From Peterkaempfera bronchialis (GTDB lineage Bacteria; Actinomycetota; Actinomycetes; Streptomycetales; Streptomycetaceae): a DNA stretch of 64,000 nucleotides. The stretch spans positions 1,922,001 through 1,986,000 of the forward strand of contig NZ_CP031264.1 in NCBI RefSeq assembly GCF_003258605.2. The letters are read 5' to 3'. The translations under genes were made by a program, and so were the position numbers. The notes under the pieces are model-generated. The model made no database searches. It had not been told where the DNA came from and was given only the letters and a program-made list of their open reading frames with translations. Positions 63,269-64,000 of the stretch are shown here, in pieces. Each line of letters begins with the position of its first letter. Positions within the stretch are counted from its first letter, which is position 1.

Positions 63269-64000
63269 TCAGCGGCCTCGGCCGTAGCGTGACGCCTGGG
63301 AGACCGAGACCACGGCCCGCTCCAGGGCGTATGCGGGGTCGTCGGAGCCGCCCTTGACCGCGGCGTCGGCCTCGGCGACGGCGGTGAGGGCGGCGGCCAC
63401 CCCGTCGCCGGTCCAGCCGCGCATCTGCTGGCGCACCCGGTCGACCTTCCACGGCGGCATGCCCAGCTCCCGGGCGAGGTCGGCCGGGCGCATGTTCCGC
63501 CCGGCGGTGGCCAGCCGCCCGATGCTCCGCACCCCGGACGCCAGGGCGTAGGTGATGCCGGTCGGCGGCTGGCCCACCGCCAGCGCCCAGCGCAGCCGCT
63601 CCAGCGCCTCGGCCGTGCGGCCGGTCACCGCCAGGTCGGCCACCTCGAAGCCGGTGGCCTCCGCCCGGCCGCTGTAGTAGCGGGCGACCACGGCCTCGTC
63701 GATGGAGCCGTCGGTGTCGGCGACCAGCTGGCCGACGGCGGCGGCCAGCTCGCGCAGATCGCTGCCGATGGCGTCGAGCAGCGCCCGGCATGCCTCCTCG
63801 GCGGCCGACCGCCCGGCGGTGCGGAACTCCCCCTTGACGAACGCCAGCCGCTCCGCCGCCTTGGCCAGCTTGGCGCACTGCACCTCGCGGGCGCCGGCCT
63901 TGCGCGCGGCGTCCAGCAGCCCCTTGCCCTTGGCGCCACCGGCGTGGACCAGGACCAGGATCACCTCGTCGGCGGGGGCGTCCAGGTATGCCTTGACGTC
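63269..64000 (-). CDS. holA: DNA polymerase III delta subunit (N-terminus beyond window)
   Basis: This is the C-terminal part (about 243 residues) of HolA, the clamp-loader subunit that opens the beta clamp. Visible features are LVLVHAGGAKGKGLLDAARK (end of the ATPase-like fold), FVKGEFRTAGRSAAEEACRALL, the GSDLRELAAAVGQLVADTDG lid region, DEAVVARYYSGRAEATGFEVAD, and the C-terminal collar helices. The frame is open to the right edge (first codons read DVKAYLDAPADEV). The neighbouring order holA-rpsT-lepA is conserved in Streptomyces. Confidence 0.9.
   Translation of the reverse strand, partial: DVKAYLDAPADEVILVLVHAGGAKGKGLLDAARKAGAREVQCAKLAKAAERLAFVKGEFRTAGRSAAEEACRALLDAIGSDLRELAAAVGQLVADTDGSIDEAVVARYYSGRAEATGFEVADLAVTGRTAEALERLRWALAVGQPPTGITYALASGVRSIGRLATAGRNMRPADLARELGMPPWKVDRVRQQMRGWTGDGVAAALTAVAEADAAVKGGSDDPAYALERAVVSVSQASRYGRGR

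Overview
The window is very G+C-rich, with G/C at nearly every third codon position, many GTG starts, ATGA/GTGA gene overlaps and long GC-rich terminator hairpins. From about 19 kb onward, gene content and order (ppdK, dusB, glyS, znuACB-zur, uppS-recO, leuA, era, ybeY-phoH, rnz, dnaJ-hrcA, hemW, lepA, rpsT, holA) match the conserved chromosomal core of Streptomyces and close relatives. The source is therefore most likely a streptomycete (Streptomyces, Kitasatospora, Streptacidiphilus or similar). The species cannot be told from this sequence.

Region 1 (1-7.9 kb) is accessory: a compact FxLD-type class I lanthipeptide cluster. It holds a PIMT-like FxLD-system methyltransferase (5' end outside the window), a 68-residue precursor with four Cys and a core Asp-Gly, a strong hairpin, a full-length LanB dehydratase, a LanC cyclase, an extra stand-alone SpaB-C/thiopeptide-type protein, and a helical protein of unknown function whose frame runs past its likely stop. 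From LanB onward every gene overlaps the next. The expected product is a lanthionine-bridged peptide that also carries succinimide or isoaspartate.

Region 2 (8-19 kb) has variable 'satellite' genes: an ABC exporter, a membrane-anchored protein, a secreted SGNH esterase, a PAC2 protein, a GNAT acetyltransferase, and a possible gamma-glutamylcyclotransferase remnant. Two small regulons follow: a TetR regulator with two matching palindromic operators in front of a deazaflavin-dependent reductase, and a GntR/FadR regulator divergent from a nitrilase-family amidase plus amino-acid permease. The region ends with a lipoprotein-type RNase of the RNase Sa family.

Region 3 (19-43 kb) covers metabolism and housekeeping: pyruvate phosphate dikinase, DusB, a NADAR protein, glycyl-tRNA synthetase, a zinc-uptake operon with its own Zur behind tandem Zur boxes and a probably leaderless promoter, UppS, RecO, a TerB-like protein, and leuA behind a four-leucine leader peptide and attenuator. 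A cytosolic protealysin-like M4 protease is followed by an emfourin-like inhibitor gene. Then come Era, a 54-residue membrane protein, a cytidine-deaminase-like protein lacking the zinc site, a CorC/HlyC protein, YbeY and PhoH.

Region 4 (42-64 kb) contains RNase Z, a HIT protein, a Tricorn-like S41 protease interrupted by a frameshift, RsmE, DnaJ and HrcA behind a perfect CIRCE element, HtpX-PspAB, a DUF3097 protein, HemW (also frameshifted), a long-chain acyl-CoA ligase, a heterodimeric ABC exporter, LepA, S20 and the start of HolA. A ~160-bp dispersed repeat occurs three times, only in the intergenic spaces after rnz and rsmE. Two frameshifts (44.99 kb and 53.49 kb) each look like the loss of one base in a four-base G/C run. 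Sequencing error must be excluded before calling them pseudogenes.
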